A stretch of 64,000 nt of DNA from Auanema rhodensis (Eukaryota > Nematoda > Chromadorea > Rhabditida > Rhabditidae): positions 744,001 to 808,000 of the forward strand of contig CAXKVF010000076.1 in assembly GCA_964057225.1 (NCBI GenBank), read 5' to 3'. The position numbers were made by a program, and so were the translations under genes. The notes beneath the pieces are model-generated. The model searched no databases, was not told the DNA's origin, and was given only the letters and a program-made list of their open reading frames with translations. Below, in pieces: positions 13,662 through 27,961 of this stretch (its first letter is position 1; every line of letters begins with the position of its first letter).

Positions 13662-13723
13662 GCGAGTTACATACCAAGTGCACATCACGTGTACATTTAA
13701 TTAGCATAAATTAAAGTTCACGT
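13653..13723 (+). repeat. Three TCACGT motifs spaced 32 and 33 bp
   Basis: TCACGT starts at 13653, 13685 and, across the monomer boundary, 13718. The gaps are 32 and 33 bp, about three helical turns, so the three motifs face nearly the same side of the DNA; the next gap is 111 bp. This could be the trace of an older sub-repeat or a spaced protein-binding array. The flanks of the three motifs show little further similarity. Confidence 0.75.
13684..13691 (+). other. ATCACGTG motif, CDEI-like
   Basis: Monomer positions 155-162 fit RTCACRTG, the CDEI consensus bound by Cbf1 in budding yeast point centromeres. The organism is very unlikely to be a yeast with point centromeres, so this is only a motif match. 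It recurs in almost all of the roughly 366 monomers. Rare variants are ATTACGTG (41080, 48747, 52091) and AGCACGTG (8580, 9811). Confidence 0.6.
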
Positions 13724-16700
13724 AAATTTCAAAGTCATGGTTACCATGAACCAATATCAATAAAAATTTGTTTTTAGACTAATATGGACATGGGGAATCT
13801 AATTTTGAAAACCGCATCTCTTTATCTTTCACGTGAAGCGAGTTACATACCAAGTGCACATCACGTGTACATTTAATTAGCATAAATTAAAGTTCACGTA
13901 AATTTCAAAGTCATGGTTACCATGAACCAATATCAATAAAAATTTGTTTTTAGACTAATATGGACATGGGGAATCTAATTTTGAAAACCGCATCTCTTTA
14001 TCTTCCACGTGAAGCGAGTTACATACCAAGTGCACATCACGTGTACATTTAATTAGCATAAATTAAAGTTCACGTAAATTTCAAAGTCATGGTTACCATG
14101 AAGCAATATCAATAAAAATTTGTTTTTAGACTAATATGGACATGGGGAATCTAATTTTGAAAACCGCATCTCTTTATCTTTCACGTGAAGCGAGTTACAT
14201 ACCAAGTGCACATCACGTGTACATTTAATTAGCATAAATTAAAGTTCACGTAAATTTCAAAGTCATGGTTACCATGAACCAATATCAATAAAAATTTGTT
14301 TTTAGACTAATATGGACATGGGGAATCTAATTTTGAAAACCGCATCTCTTTATCTTTCACGTGAAGCGAGTTACATACCAAGTGCACATCACGTGTACAT
14401 TTAATTAGCATAAATTAAAGTTCACGTAAATTTCAAAGTCATGGTTACCATGCACCAATATCAATAAAAATTTGTTTTTAGACTAATATGGACATGGGGA
14501 ATCTAATTTTGAAAACCGCATCTCTTTATCTTTCACGTGAAGCGAGTTACATACCAAGTGCACATCACGTGTACATTTAATTAGCATAAATTAAAGTTCA
14601 CGTAAATTTCAAAGTCATGGTTACCATGAACCAATATCAATAAAAATTTGTTTTTAGACTAATATGGACATGGGGAATCTAATTTTGAAAACCGCATCTC
14701 TTTATCTTTCACGTGAAGCGAGTTACATACCAAGTGCACATCACGTGTACATTTAATTAGCATAAATTAAAGTTCACGTAAATTTCAAAGTCATGGTTAC
14801 CATGAACCAATATCAATAAAAATTTGTTTTTAGACTAATATGGACATGGGGAATCTAATTTTGAAAACCGCATCTCTTTATCTTTCACGTGAAGCGAGTT
14901 ACATACCAAGTGCACATCACGTGTACATTTAATTAGCATAAATTAAAGTTCACGTAAATTTCAAAGTCATGGTTACCATGAACCAATATCAATAAAAATT
15001 TGTTTTTAGACTAATATGGACATGGGGAATCTAATTTTGAATACCGCATCTCTTTATCTTTCACGTGAAGCGAGTTACATACCAAGTGCACATCACGTGT
15101 ACATTTAATTAGCATAAATTAAAGTTCACGTAAATTTCAAAGTCATGGTTACCATGAACCAATATCAATAAAAATTTGTTTTTAGACTAATATGGACATG
15201 GGGAATCTAATTTTGAAAACCGCATCTCTTTATCTTTCACGTGAAGCGAGTTACATACCAAGTGCACATCACGTGTACATTTAATTAGCATAAATTAAAG
15301 TTCACGTAAATTTCAAAGTCATGGTTACCATGAACCAATATCAATAAAAATTTGTTTTTAGACTAATATGGACATGGGAATCTAATTTTGAAAACCGCAT
15401 CTCTTTATCTTTCACGTGAAGCGAGTTACATACCAAGTGCACATCACGTGTACATTTAATTAGCATAAATTAAAGTTCACGTAAATTTCAAAGTCATGGT
15501 TACCATGAACCAATATCAATAAAAATTTGTTTTTAGACTAATATGGACATGGGGAATCTAATTTTGAAAACCGCATCTCTTTATCTTTCACGTGAAGCGA
15601 GTTACATACCAAGTGCACATCACGTGTACATTTAATTAGCATAAATTAAAGTTCACGTAAATTTCAAAGTCATGGTTACCATGAACCAATATCAATAAAA
15701 ATTTGTTTTTAGACTAATATGGACATGGGGAATCTAATTTTGAAAACCGCATCTCTTTATCTTTCACGTGAAGCGAGTTACATACCAAGTGCACATCACG
15801 TGTACATTTAATTAGCATAAATTAAAGTTCACGTAAATTTCAAAGTCATGGTTACCATGAACCAATATCAATAAAAATTTGTTTTTAGACTAATATGGAC
15901 ATGGGGAATCTAATTTTGAAAACCGCATCTCTTTATCTTTCACGTGAAGCGAGTTACATACCAAGTGCACATCACGTGTACATTTAATTAGCATAAATTA
16001 AAGTTCACGTAAATTTCAAAGTCATGGTTACCATGAACCAATATCAATAAAAATTTGTTTTTAGACTAATATGGACATGGGGAATCTAATTTTGAAAAGC
16101 GCATCTCTTTATCTTTCACGTGAAGCGAGTTACATACCAAGTGCACATCACGTGTACATTTAATTAGCATAAATTAAAGTTCACGTAAATTTCAAAGTCA
16201 TGGTTACCATGCACCAATATCAATAAAAATTTGTTTTTAGACTAATATGGACATGGGGAATCTAATTTTGAAAACCGCATCTCTTTATCTTTCACGTGAA
16301 GCGAGTTACATACCAAGTGCACATCACGTGTACATTTAATTAGCATAAATTAAAGTTCACGTAAATTTCAAAGTCATGGTTACCATGAACCAATATCAAT
16401 AAAAATTTGTTTTTAGACTAATATGGACATGGGGAATCTAATTTTGAAAACCGCATCTCTTTATCTTTCACGTGAAGCGAGTTACATACCAAGTGCACAT
16501 CACGTGTACATTTAATTAGCATAAATTAAAGTTCACGTAAATTTCAAAGTCATGGTTACCATGAACCAATATCAATAAAAATTTGTTTTTAGACTAATAT
16601 GGACATGGGGAATCTAATTTTGAAAACCGCATCTCTTTATCTTTCACGTGAAGCGAGTTACATACCAAGTGCACATCACGTGTACATTTAATTAGCATAA

Positions 16701-18558
16701 ATTAAAGTTCACGTAAATTTCAAAGTCATGGTTACCATGAACCAATATCAATAAAAATTTGTTTTTAGACTAATATGGACATGGGGAATCTAATTTTGAA
16801 AACCGCATCTCTTTATCTTTCACGTGAAGCGAGTTACATACCAAGTGCACATCACGTGTACATTTAATTAGCATAAATTAAAGTTCACGTAAATTTCAAA
16901 GTCATGGTTACCATGAAGCAATATCAATAAAAATTTGTTTTTAGACTAATATGGACATGGGGAATCTAATTTTTAAAACCGCATCTCTTTATCTTTCACG
17001 TGAAGCGAGTTACATACCAAGTGCACATCACGTGTACATTTAATTAGCATAAATTAAAGTTCACGTAAATTTCAAAGTCATGGTTACCATGAAGCAATAT
17101 CAATAAAAATTTGTTTTTAGACTAATATGGACATGGGGAATCTAATTTTGAAAACCGCATCTCTTTATCTTTCACGTGAAGCGAGTTACATACCAAGTGC
17201 ACATCACGTGTACATTTAATTAGCATAAATTAAAGTTCACGTAAATTTCAAAGTCATGGTTACCATGAACCAATATCAATAAAAATTTGTTTTTAGACTA
17301 ATATGGACATGGGGAATCTAATTTTGAAAACCGCATCTCTTTATCTTTCACGTGAAGCGAGTTACATACCAAGTGCTAATCACGTGTACATTTAATTAGC
17401 ATAAATTAAAGTTCACGTAAATTTCAAAGTCATGGTTACCATGCACCAATATCAATAAAAATTTGTTTTTAGACTAATATGGACATGGGGAATCTAATTT
17501 TGAAAACCGCATCTCTTTATCTTTCACGTGAAGCGAGTTACATACCAAGTGCACATCACGTGTACATTTAATTAGCATAAATTAAAGTTCACGTAAATTT
17601 CAAAGTCATGGTTACCATGAACCAATATCAATAAAAATTTGTTTTTAGACTAATATGGACATGGGGAATCTAATTTTGAAAACCGCATCTCTTTATCTTT
17701 CACGTGAAGCGAGTTACATACCAAGTGCACATCACGTGTACATTTAATTAGCATAAATTAAAGTTCACGTAAATTTCAAAGTCATGGTTACCATGAACCA
17801 ATATCAATAAAAATTTGTTTTTAGACTAATATGGACATGGGGAATCTAATTTTGAAAACCGCATCTCTTTATCTTTCACGTGAAGCGAGTTACATACCAA
17901 GTGCACATCACGTGTACATTTAATTAGCATAAATTAAAGTTCACGTAAATTTCAAAGTCATGGTTACCATGAACCAATATCAATAAAAATTTGTTTTTAG
18001 ACTAATATGGACATGGGGAATCTAATTTTGAAAACCGCATCTCTTTATCTTTCACGTGAAGCGAGTTACATACCAAGTGCACATCACGTGTACATTTAAT
18101 TAGCATAAATTAAAGTTCACGTAAATTTCAAAGTCATGGTTACCATGCACCAATATCAATAAAAATTTGTTTTTAGACTAATATGGACATGGGGAATCTA
18201 ATTTTGAAAACCGCATCTCTTTATCTTTCACGTGAAGCGAGTTACATACCAAGTGCACATCACGTGTACATTTAATTAGCATAAATTAAAGTTCACGTAA
18301 ATTTCAAAGTCATGGTTACCATGAACCAATATCAATAAAAATTTGTTTTTAGACTAATATGGACATGGGGAATCTAATTTTGAAAACCGCATCTCTTTAT
18401 CTTTCACGTGAAGCGAGTTACATACCAAGTGCACATCACGTGTACATTTAATTAGCATAAATTAAAGTTCACGTAAATTTCAAAGTCATGGTTACCATGA
18501 ACCAATATCAATAAAAATTTGTTTTTAGACTAATATGGACATGGGGAATCTAATTTTG

Positions 18559-21500
18559 AAAAACCGCATCTCTTTATCTTTCACGTGAAGCGAGTTACAT
18601 ACCAAGTGCACATCACGTGTACATTTAATTAGCATAAATTAAAGATCACGTAAACTTCAAAGTCATGGTTACCATGAAGCAATATCAATAAAAATTTGTT
18701 TTTAGACTAATATGGACATGGGGAATCTAATTTTGAAAACCGCATCTCTTTATCTTTCACGTGAAGCGAGTTACATACCAAGTGCACATCACGTGTACAT
18801 TTAATTAGCATAAATTAAAGTTCACGTAAATTTCAAAGTCATGGTTACCATGAAGCAATATCAATAAAATTTGTTTTTAGTCTAATATGGACATGGGGAA
18901 TCTAATTTGAAAACCGCATCTCTTTATCTTTCACGTGAAGCGAGTTACATACCAAGTGCACATCACGTGTACATTTAATTAGCATAAATTAAAGTTCACG
19001 TAAATTTCAAAGTCATGGTTACCATGAACCAATATCAATAAAAATTTGTTTTTAGACTAATATGGACATGGGGAATCTAATTTTGAAAACCGCATCTCTT
19101 TATCTTTCACGTGAAGCGAGTTACATACCAAGTGCACATCACGTGTACATTTAATTAGCATAAATTAAAGTTCACGTAAATTTCAAAGTCATGGTTACCA
19201 TGAACCAATATCAATAAAAATTTGTTTTTAGACTAATATGGACATGGGGAATCTAATTTTGAAAACCGCATCTCTTTATCTTTCACGTGAAGCGAGTTAC
19301 ATACCAAGTGCACATCACGTGTACATTTAATTAGCATAAATTAAAGTTCACGTAAACTTCAAAGTCATGGTTACCATGAAGCAATATCAATAAAAATTTG
19401 TTTTTAGACTAATATGGACATGGGGAATCTAATTTTGAAAACCGCATCTCTTTATCTTTCACGTGAAGCGAGTTACATACCAAGTGCACATCACGTGTAC
19501 ATTTAATTAGCATAAATTAAAGTTCACGTAAATTTCAAAGTCATGGTTACCATGAAGCAATATCAATAAAATTTGTTTTTAGACTAATATGGACATGGGA
19601 ATCTAATTTTGAAAACCGCATCTCTTTATCTTTCACGTGAAGCGAGTTACATACCAAGTGCACATCACGTGTACATTTAATTAGCATAAATTAAAGTTCA
19701 CGTAAATTTCAAAGTCATGGTTACCATGCACCAATATCAATAAAAATTTGTTTTTAGACTAATATGGACATGGGGAATCTAATTTTGAAAACCGCATCTC
19801 TTTATCTTTCACGTGAAGCGAGTTACATACCAAGTGCACATCACGTGTACATTTAATTAGCATAAATTAAAGTTCACGTAAATTTCAAAGTCATGGTACC
19901 ATGAACCAATATCAATAAAAATTTGTTTTTAGACTAATATGGACATGGGGAATCTAATTTGAAAACCGCATCTCTTTATCTTCACGTGAAGCGAGTTACA
20001 TACCAAGTGCACATCACGTGTACATTTAATTAGCATAAATTAAAGTTCACGTAAACTTTCAAAGTCATGGTTACCATGAAGCAATATCAATAAAAATTTG
20101 TTTTTAGACTAATATGGACATGGGGAATCTAATTTGAAAACCGCATCTCTTTATCTTTCACGTGAAGCGAGTTACATACCAAGTGCACATCACGTGTACA
20201 TTTAATTAGCATAAATTAAAGTTCACGTAAATTTCAAAGTCATGGTTACCATGAAGCAATATCAATAAAAATTTGTTTTTAGACTAATATGGACATGGGG
20301 AATCTAATTTGAAAACCGCATCTCTTTATCTTTCACGTGAAGCGAGTTACATACCAAGTGCACAATCACGTGTACATTTAATTAGCATAAATTAAAGTTC
20401 ACGTAAATTTCAAAGTCATGGTTACCATGCACCAATATCAATAAAAATTTGTTTTTAGACTAATATGGACATGGGGAATCTAATTTTGAAAACCGCATCT
20501 CTTTATCTTTCACGTGAAGCGAGGTACATACCAAGTGCACATCACGTGTACATTTAATTAGCATAAATTAAAGTTCACGTAAATTTCAAAGTCATGGTTA
20601 CCATGAACCAATATCAATAAAAATTTGTTTTTAGACTAATATGGACATGGGGAATCTAATTTTAAAACCGCATCTCTTTATCTTTCACGTGAAGCGAGTT
20701 ACATACCAAGTGCACATCACGTGTACATTTAATTAGCATAAATTAAAGTTCACGTAAATTTCAAAGTCATGGTTACCATGAACCAATATCAATAAAAATT
20801 TGTTTTTAGACTAATATGGACATGGGGAATCTAATTTTGAAAACCGCATCTCTTTATCTTTCACGTGAAGCGAGTTACATACCAAGTGCACATCCACGTG
20901 TACATTTAATTAGCATAAATTAAAGTTCACGTAAATTTCAAAGTCATGGTTACCATGAACCAATATCAATAAAAATTTGTTTTTAGACTAATATGGACAT
21001 TGGGAATCTAATTTTGAAAACCGCATCTCTTTATCTTTCACGTGAAGCGAGTTACATACCAAGTGCACATCACGTGTACATTTAATTAGCATAAATTAAA
21101 GTTCACGTAAATTTCAAAGTCATGGTTACCATGAACCAATATCGATAAAAATTTGTTTTTAGACTAATATGGACATGGGGAATCTAATTTTGAAAACCGC
21201 ATCTCTTTATCTTTCACGTGAAGCGAGTTACATACCAAGTGCACATCACGTGTACATTTAATTAGCATAAATTAAAGTTCACGTAAATTTCAAAGTCATG
21301 GTTACCATGAACCAATATCAATAAAAATTTGTTTTTAGACTAATATGGACATGGGGAATCAAATTTGAAAACCGCATCTCTTTATCTTTCACGTGAAGCG
21401 AGTTACATACCAAGTGCACATCACGTGTACATTTAATTAGCATAAATTAAAGTTCACGTAAATTTCAAAGTCATGGTTACCATGAACCAATATCAATAAA

Positions 21501-23356
21501 AATTTGTTTTTAGACTAATATGGACATGGGGAATCTAATTTTGAAAACCGCATCTCTTTATCTTTCACGTGAAGCGAGTTACATACCAAGTGCACATCAC
21601 GTGTACATTTAATTAGCATAAATTAAAGTTCACGTAAATTTCAAAGTCATGGTTACCATGAAGCAATATCAATAAAAATTTGTTTTAGACTAATATGGAC
21701 ATGGGGAATCTAATTTTGAAAACCGCATCTCTTTATCTTTCACGTGAAGCGAGTTACATACCAAGTGCACATCACGTGTACATTTAATTAGCATAAATTA
21801 AAGTTCACGTAAATTTCAAAGTCATGGTTACCATGAACCAATATCAATAAAAATTTGTTTTTAGACTAATATGGACATGGGGAATCTAATTTTGAAAACC
21901 GCATCTCTTTATCTTTCACGTGAAGCGAGTTACATACAAGTGCACATCACGTGTACATTTAATTAGCATAAATTAAAGTTCACGTAAAATTCAAAGTCAT
22001 GGTTACCATGCACCAATATCATAAAAATTTGTTTTTAGACTAATATGGACATGGGGAATCTAATTTTGAAAACCGCATCTCTTTATCTTTCACGTGAAGC
22101 GAGTTACATACCAAGTGCACATCACGTGTACATTTAATTAGCATAAATTAAAGTTCACGTAAATTTCAAAGTCATGGTTACCATGAACCAATATCAATAA
22201 AAATTTGTTTTTAGACTAATATGGACATGGGGAATCTAATTTTGAAAACCGCATCTCTTTATCTTTCACGTGAAGCGAGTTACATACCAAGTGCACATCA
22301 CGTGTACATTTAATTAGCATAAATTAAAGTTCACGTAAATTTCAAAGTCATGGTTACCATGAAGCAATATCAATAAAAATTTGTTTTTAGACTAATATGG
22401 ACATGGGGAATCTAATTTTGAAAACCGCATCTCTTTATCTTTCACGTGAAGCGAGTTACATACCAAGTGCACATCACGTGTACATTTAATTAGCATAAAT
22501 TAAAAGTTCACGTAAATTTCAAAGTCATGGTTACCATGAAACCAATATCAATAAAAATTTGGTTTTAGGACTAATATGGACATGGGGAATCTAATTTTGA
22601 AAACCGCATCACTTTATCTTTCACGTGAAGCGAGTTACATACCAAGTGCACATCACGTGTACATTTAATTAGCATAAATTAAAGTTCACGTAAATTTCAA
22701 AGTCATGGTTACCATGCACCAATATCAATAAAAATTTGTTTTCAGACTAATATGGACATGGGGAATCTAATTTTGAAAACCGCATCTCTTTATCTTTCAC
22801 GTGAAGCCGAGTTACATACCAAGTGCACATCACGTGTACATTTAATTAGCATAAATTAAAAGTTCACGTAAATTTCAAAGTCATGGTTACCATGCACCAA
22901 TATCAATAAAAATTTGTTTTTAGACTAATATGGACATGGGGAATCTAATTTTGAAAACCGCATCTCTTTATCTTTCACGTGAAGCGAGTTACATACCAAG
23001 TGCACATCACGTGTACATTTAATTAGCATAAATTAAAGTTCACGTAAATTTCAAAGTCATGGTTACCATGAAGCAATATCAATAAAAATTTGTTTTTAGA
23101 CTAATATGGACATGGGGAATCTAATTTTGAAAACCGCATCTCTTTATCTTTCACGTGAAGCGAGTTACATACCAAGTGCACATCACGTGTACATTTAATT
23201 AGCAAAAATTAAAGTTCACGTAAATTTCAAAGTCATGGTTACCATGAAGCAATATCAATAAAATATGTTTTTAAGACTAATATGGACATGGGGAATCTAA
23301 TTTTGAAAACCGCATCTCTTTATCTTTCACGTGAAGCGAGTTACATACCCATACCA
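18559..23356 (+). other. Satellite stretch with dense small indels (low-quality consensus suspected)
   Basis: Within 4.8 kb I count 23 single-base insertions or deletions, a compensating pair near 23264-23272, and a 6-bp duplication of CATACC at about 23346. Most lie in homopolymers: A-runs at 18559, 18870 and 19568, and T-runs at 18905, 19958, 20134, 20309 and 21683. Others break motifs, such as CATGGTACC at 19893, CACAATCACG at 20361 and GAAGCCGAG at 22803. From 23.4 to 57 kb the frame is otherwise kept almost perfectly. The block 19336-22673 also has a clean near-identical sister at 23034-26377, so the indels look like uncorrected read errors and not like old divergence. Confidence 0.75.
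19336..22673 (+). repeat. 19-monomer duplicated block, copy 1 (error-rich)
   Basis: Starts with an AAAC type C monomer and follows the same order of A, B and C types as the block about 3.70 kb downstream. Shared rare markers include ATCGAT at 21141, GAATCAAATT at 21357 and AAAATTC at 21986. The underlying lag is 21 monomers (3696 bp), shifted by a few bases because of the local indels. Confidence 0.75.
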
Positions 23357-26300
23357 AGTGCACATCACGTGTACATTTAATTAGCATAAATTAAAGTTCA
23401 CGTAAATTTCAAAGTCATGGTTACCATGCACCAATATCAATAAAAATTTGTTTTTAGACTAATATGGACATGGGGAATCTAATTTTGAAAACCGCATCTC
23501 TTTATCTTTCACGTGAAGCGAGTTACATACCAAGTGCACATCACGTGTACATTTAATTAGCATAAATTAAAGTTCACGTAAATTTCAAAGTCATGGTTAC
23601 CATGAACCAATATCAATAAAAATTTGTTTTTAGACTAATATGGACATGGGGAATCTAATTTTGAAAACCGCATCTCTTTATCTTTCACGTGAAGCGAGTT
23701 ACATACCAAGTGCACATCACGTGTACATTTAATTAGCATAAATTAAAGTTCACGTAAACTTCAAAGTCATGGTTACCATGAAGCAATATCAATAAAAATT
23801 TGTTTTTAGACTAATATGGACATGGGGAATCTAATTTTGAAAACCGCATCTCTTTATCTTTCACGTGAAGCGAGTTACATACCAAGTGCACATCACGTGT
23901 ACATTTAATTAGCATAAATTAAAGTTCACGTAAATTTCAAAGTCATGGTTACCATGAAGCAATATCAATAAAAATTTGTTTTTAGACTAATATGGACATG
24001 GGGAATCTAATTTTGAAAACCGCATCTCTTTATCTTTCACGTGAAGCGAGTTACATACCAAGTGCACATCACGTGTACATTTAATTAGCATAAATTAAAG
24101 TTCACGTAAATTTCAAAGTCATGGTTACCATGCACCAATATCAATAAAAATTTGTTTTTAGACTAATATGGACATGGGGAATCTAATTTTGAAAACCGCA
24201 TCTCTTTATCTTTCACGTGAAGCGAGTTACATACCAAGTGCACATCACGTGTACATTTAATTAGCATAAATTAAAGTTCACGTAAATTTCAAAGTCATGG
24301 TTACCATGAACCAATATCAATAAAAATTTGTTTTTAGACTAATATGGACATGGGGAATCTAATTTTAAAAACCGCATCTCTTTATCTTTCACGTGAAGCG
24401 AGTTACATACCAAGTGCACATCACGTGTACATTTAATTAGCATAAATTAAAGTTCACGTAAATTTCAAAGTCATGGTTACCATGAACCAATATCAATAAA
24501 AATTTGTTTTTAGACTAATATGGACATGGGGAATCTAATTTTGAAAACCGCATCTCTTTATCTTTCACGTGAAGCGAGTTACATACCAAGTGCACATCAC
24601 GTGTACATTTAATTAGCATAAATTAAAGTTCACGTAAATTTCAAAGTCATGGTTACCATGAACCAATATCAATAAAAATTTGTTTTTAGACTAATATGGA
24701 CATGGGGAATCTAATTTTGAAAACCGCATCTCTTTATCTTTCACGTGAAGCGAGTTACATACCAAGTGCACATCACGTGTACATTTAATTAGCATAAATT
24801 AAAGTTCACGTAAATTTCAAAGTCATGGTTACCATGAACCAATATCGATAAAAATTTGTTTTTAGACTAATATGGACATGGGGAATCTAATTTTGAAAAC
24901 CGCATCTCTTTATCTTTCACGTGAAGCGAGTTACATACCAAGTGCACATCACGTGTACATTTAATTAGCATAAATTAAAGTTCACGTAAATTTCAAAGTC
25001 ATGGTTACCATGAACCAATATCAATAAAAATTTGTTTTTAGACTAATATGGACATGGGGAATCAAATTTTGAAAACCGCATCTCTTTATCTTTCACGTGA
25101 AGCGAGTTACATACCAAGTGCACATCACGTGTACATTTAATTAGCATAAATTAAAGTTCACGTAAATTTCAAAGTCATGGTTACCATGAACCAATATCAA
25201 TAAAAATTTGTTTTTAGACTAATATGGACATGGGGAATCTAATTTTGAAAACCGCATCTCTTTATCTTTCACGTGAAGCGAGTTACATACCAAGTGCACA
25301 TCACGTGTACATTTAATTAGCATAAATTAAAGTTCACGTAAATTTCAAAGTCATGGTTACCATGAAGCAATATCAATAAAAATTTGTTTTTAGACTAATA
25401 TGGACATGGGGAATCTAATTTTGAAAACCGCATCTCTTTATCTTTCACGTGAAGCGAGTTACATACCAAGTGCACATCACGTGTACATTTAATTAGCATA
25501 AATTAAAGTTCACGTAAATTTCAAAGTCATGGTTACCATGAACCAATATCAATAAAAATTTGTTTTTAGACTAATATGGACATGGGGAATCTAATTTTGA
25601 AAACCGCATCTCTTTATCTTTCACGTGAAGCGAGTTACATACCAAGTGCACATCACGTGTACATTTAATTAGCATAAATTAAAGTTCACGTAAAATTCAA
25701 AGTCATGGTTACCATGCACCAATATCAATAAAAATTTGTTTTTAGACTAATATGGACATGGGGAATCTAATTTTGAAAACCGCATCTCTTTATCTTTCAC
25801 GTGAAGCGAGTTACATACCAAGTGCACATCACGTGTACATTTAATTAGCATAAATTAAAGTTCACGTAAATTTCAAAGTCATGGTTACCATGAACCAATA
25901 TCAATAAAAATTTGTTTTTAGACTAATATGGACATGGGGAATCTAATTTTGAAAACCGCATCTCTTTATCTTTCACGTGAAGCGAGTTACATACCAAGTG
26001 CACATCACGTGTACATTTAATTAGCATAAATTAAAGTTCACGTAAATTTCAAAGTCATGGTTACCATGAAGCAATATCAATAAAAATTTGTTTTTAGACT
26101 AATATGGACATGGGGAATCTAATTTTGAAAACCGCATCTCTTTATCTTTCACGTGAAGCGAGTTACATACCAAGTGCACATCACGTGTACATTTAATTAG
26201 CATAAATTAAAGTTCACGTAAATTTCAAAGTCATGGTTACCATGAACCAATATCAATAAAAATTTGTTTTTAGACTAATATGGACATGGGGAATCTAATT

Positions 26301-26377
26301 TTGAAAACCGCATCTCTTTATCTTTCACGTGAAGCGAGTTACATACCAAGTGCACATCACGTGTACATTTAATTTGC
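23034..26377 (+). repeat. 19-monomer duplicated block, copy 2 (clean)
   Basis: Sister of 19336-22673. The matching markers are TTTTAAAAACC at 24364, ATCGAT at 24843, GAATCAAATT at 25061 and AAAATTC at 25694. Nineteen consecutive monomers agree in type. No small indels are seen here, in contrast to copy 1. Confidence 0.78.
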
Positions 26378-26729
26378 ATAAATTAAAGTTCACGTAAAAT
26401 TCAAAGTCATGGTTACCATGCACCAATATCAATAAAAATTTGTTTTTAGACTAATATGGACATGGGGAATCTAATTTTGAAAACCGCATCTCTTTATCTT
26501 TCACGTGAAGCGAGTTACATACCAAGTGCACATCACGTGTACATTTAATTAGCATAAATTAAAGTTCACGTAAATTTCAAAGTCATGGTTACCATGAACC
26601 AATATCAATAAAAATTTGTTTTTAGACTAATATGGACATGGGGAATCTAATTTTGAAAACCGCATCTCTTTATCTTTCACGTGAAGCGAGTTACATACCA
26701 AGTGCACATCACGTGTACATTTAATTAGC

Positions 26730-26905
26730 ATAAATTAAAGTTCACGTAAAATTCAAAGTCATGGTTACCATGCACCAATATCAATAAAAGTTTGTTTTTA
26801 GACTAATATGGACATAGGGAATCTAATTTTGAAAACCGCATCTCTTTATCTTTCACGTGAAGCGAGTTACATACCAAATGCACATCACGTGTACATTTAA
26901 TTAGC
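26730..26905 (+). repeat. Marked type B monomer with GACATAGGGA and CCAAATGC
   Basis: Two linked substitutions identify a monomer lineage. Further copies lie at 30387-30562, 37799-37974, 39520-39695 and 40224-40399. The first two also carry AAAATTC and ATAAAAGTTTG; the later three do not, so the lineage split before or during spread. A copy at 51586 has the GACATAGGGA change alone. Confidence 0.8.
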
Positions 26906-27961
26906 ATAAATTAAAGTTCACGTAAATTTCAAAGTCATGGTTACCATGAACCAATATCAATAAAAATTTGTTTTTAGACTAATATGGACATGGGGAATCT
27001 AATTTTGAAAACCGCATCTCTTTATCTTTCACGTGAAGCGAGTTACATACCAAGTGCACATCACGTGTACATTTAATTAGCATAAATTAAAGTTCACGTA
27101 AATTTCAAAGTCATGGTTACCATGAAGCAATATCAATAAAAATTTGTTTTTAGACTAATATGGACATGGGGAATCTAATTTTGAAAACCGCATCTCTTTA
27201 TCTTTCACGTGAAGCGAGTTACATACCAAGTGCACATCACGTGTACATTTTATTAGCATAAATTAAAGTTCACGTAAATTTCAAAGTCATGGTTACCATG
27301 AACCAATATCAATAAAAATTTGTTTTTAGACTAATATGGACATGGGGAATCTAATTTTGAAAACCGCATCTCTTTATCTTTCACGTGAAGCGAGTTACAT
27401 ACCAAGTGCACATCACGTGTACATTTAATTAGCATAAATTAAAGTTCACGTAAATTTCAAAGTCATGGTTACCATGAAGCAATATCAATAAAAATTTGTT
27501 TTTAGACTAATATGGACATGGGGAATCTAATTTTGAAAACCGCATCTCTTTATCTTTCACGTGAAGCGAGTTACATACCAAGTGCACATCACGTGTACAT
27601 TTAATTAGCATAAATTAAAGTTCACGTAAATTTCAAAGTCATGGTTACCATGAAGCAATATCAATAAAAATTTGTTTTTAGACTAATATGGACATGGGGA
27701 ATCTAATTTTGAAAACCGCATCTCTTTATCTTTCACGTGAAGCGAGTTACATACCAAGTGCACATCACGTGTACATTTAATTAGCATAAATTAAAGTTCA
27801 CGTAAATTTCAAAGTCATGGTTACCATGAAGCAATATCAATAAAAATTTGTTTTTAGACTAATATGGACATGGGGAATCTAATTTTGAAAACCGCATCTC
27901 TTTATCTTTCACGTGAAGCGAGTTACATACCAAGTGCACATCACGTGTACATTTAATTAGC

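Larger units (their letters stand above)
13530..13705 (+). repeat. Reference monomer (type A), 176 bp
   Basis: This copy matches the majority sequence and serves as the coordinate frame for the other entries; position 1 is the first base of ATAAATTA. It has 56 G/C of 176. In order it holds a TCACGT motif at 13-18, the 15-bp dyad at 30-44 with a GGTTACC (BstEII-type) site at 34-40, AATAAA at 54-59, an A/T-tract run at 57-70, the most GC-rich stretch GGACATGGGG at 81-90, the palindrome TTCACGTGAA at 123-132, GTGCAC at 149-154, ATCACGTG at 155-162, and TGTACA at 161-166. Type B has C at position 44; type C has G at position 46. No CENP-B box (TTCG....A..CGGG) exists in either strand. Confidence 0.95.

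Noticed and set aside
23341-23360. The CATACC duplication as a new motif
   Set aside because: It occurs once, inside the indel-rich stretch, and is best read as another local consensus error.
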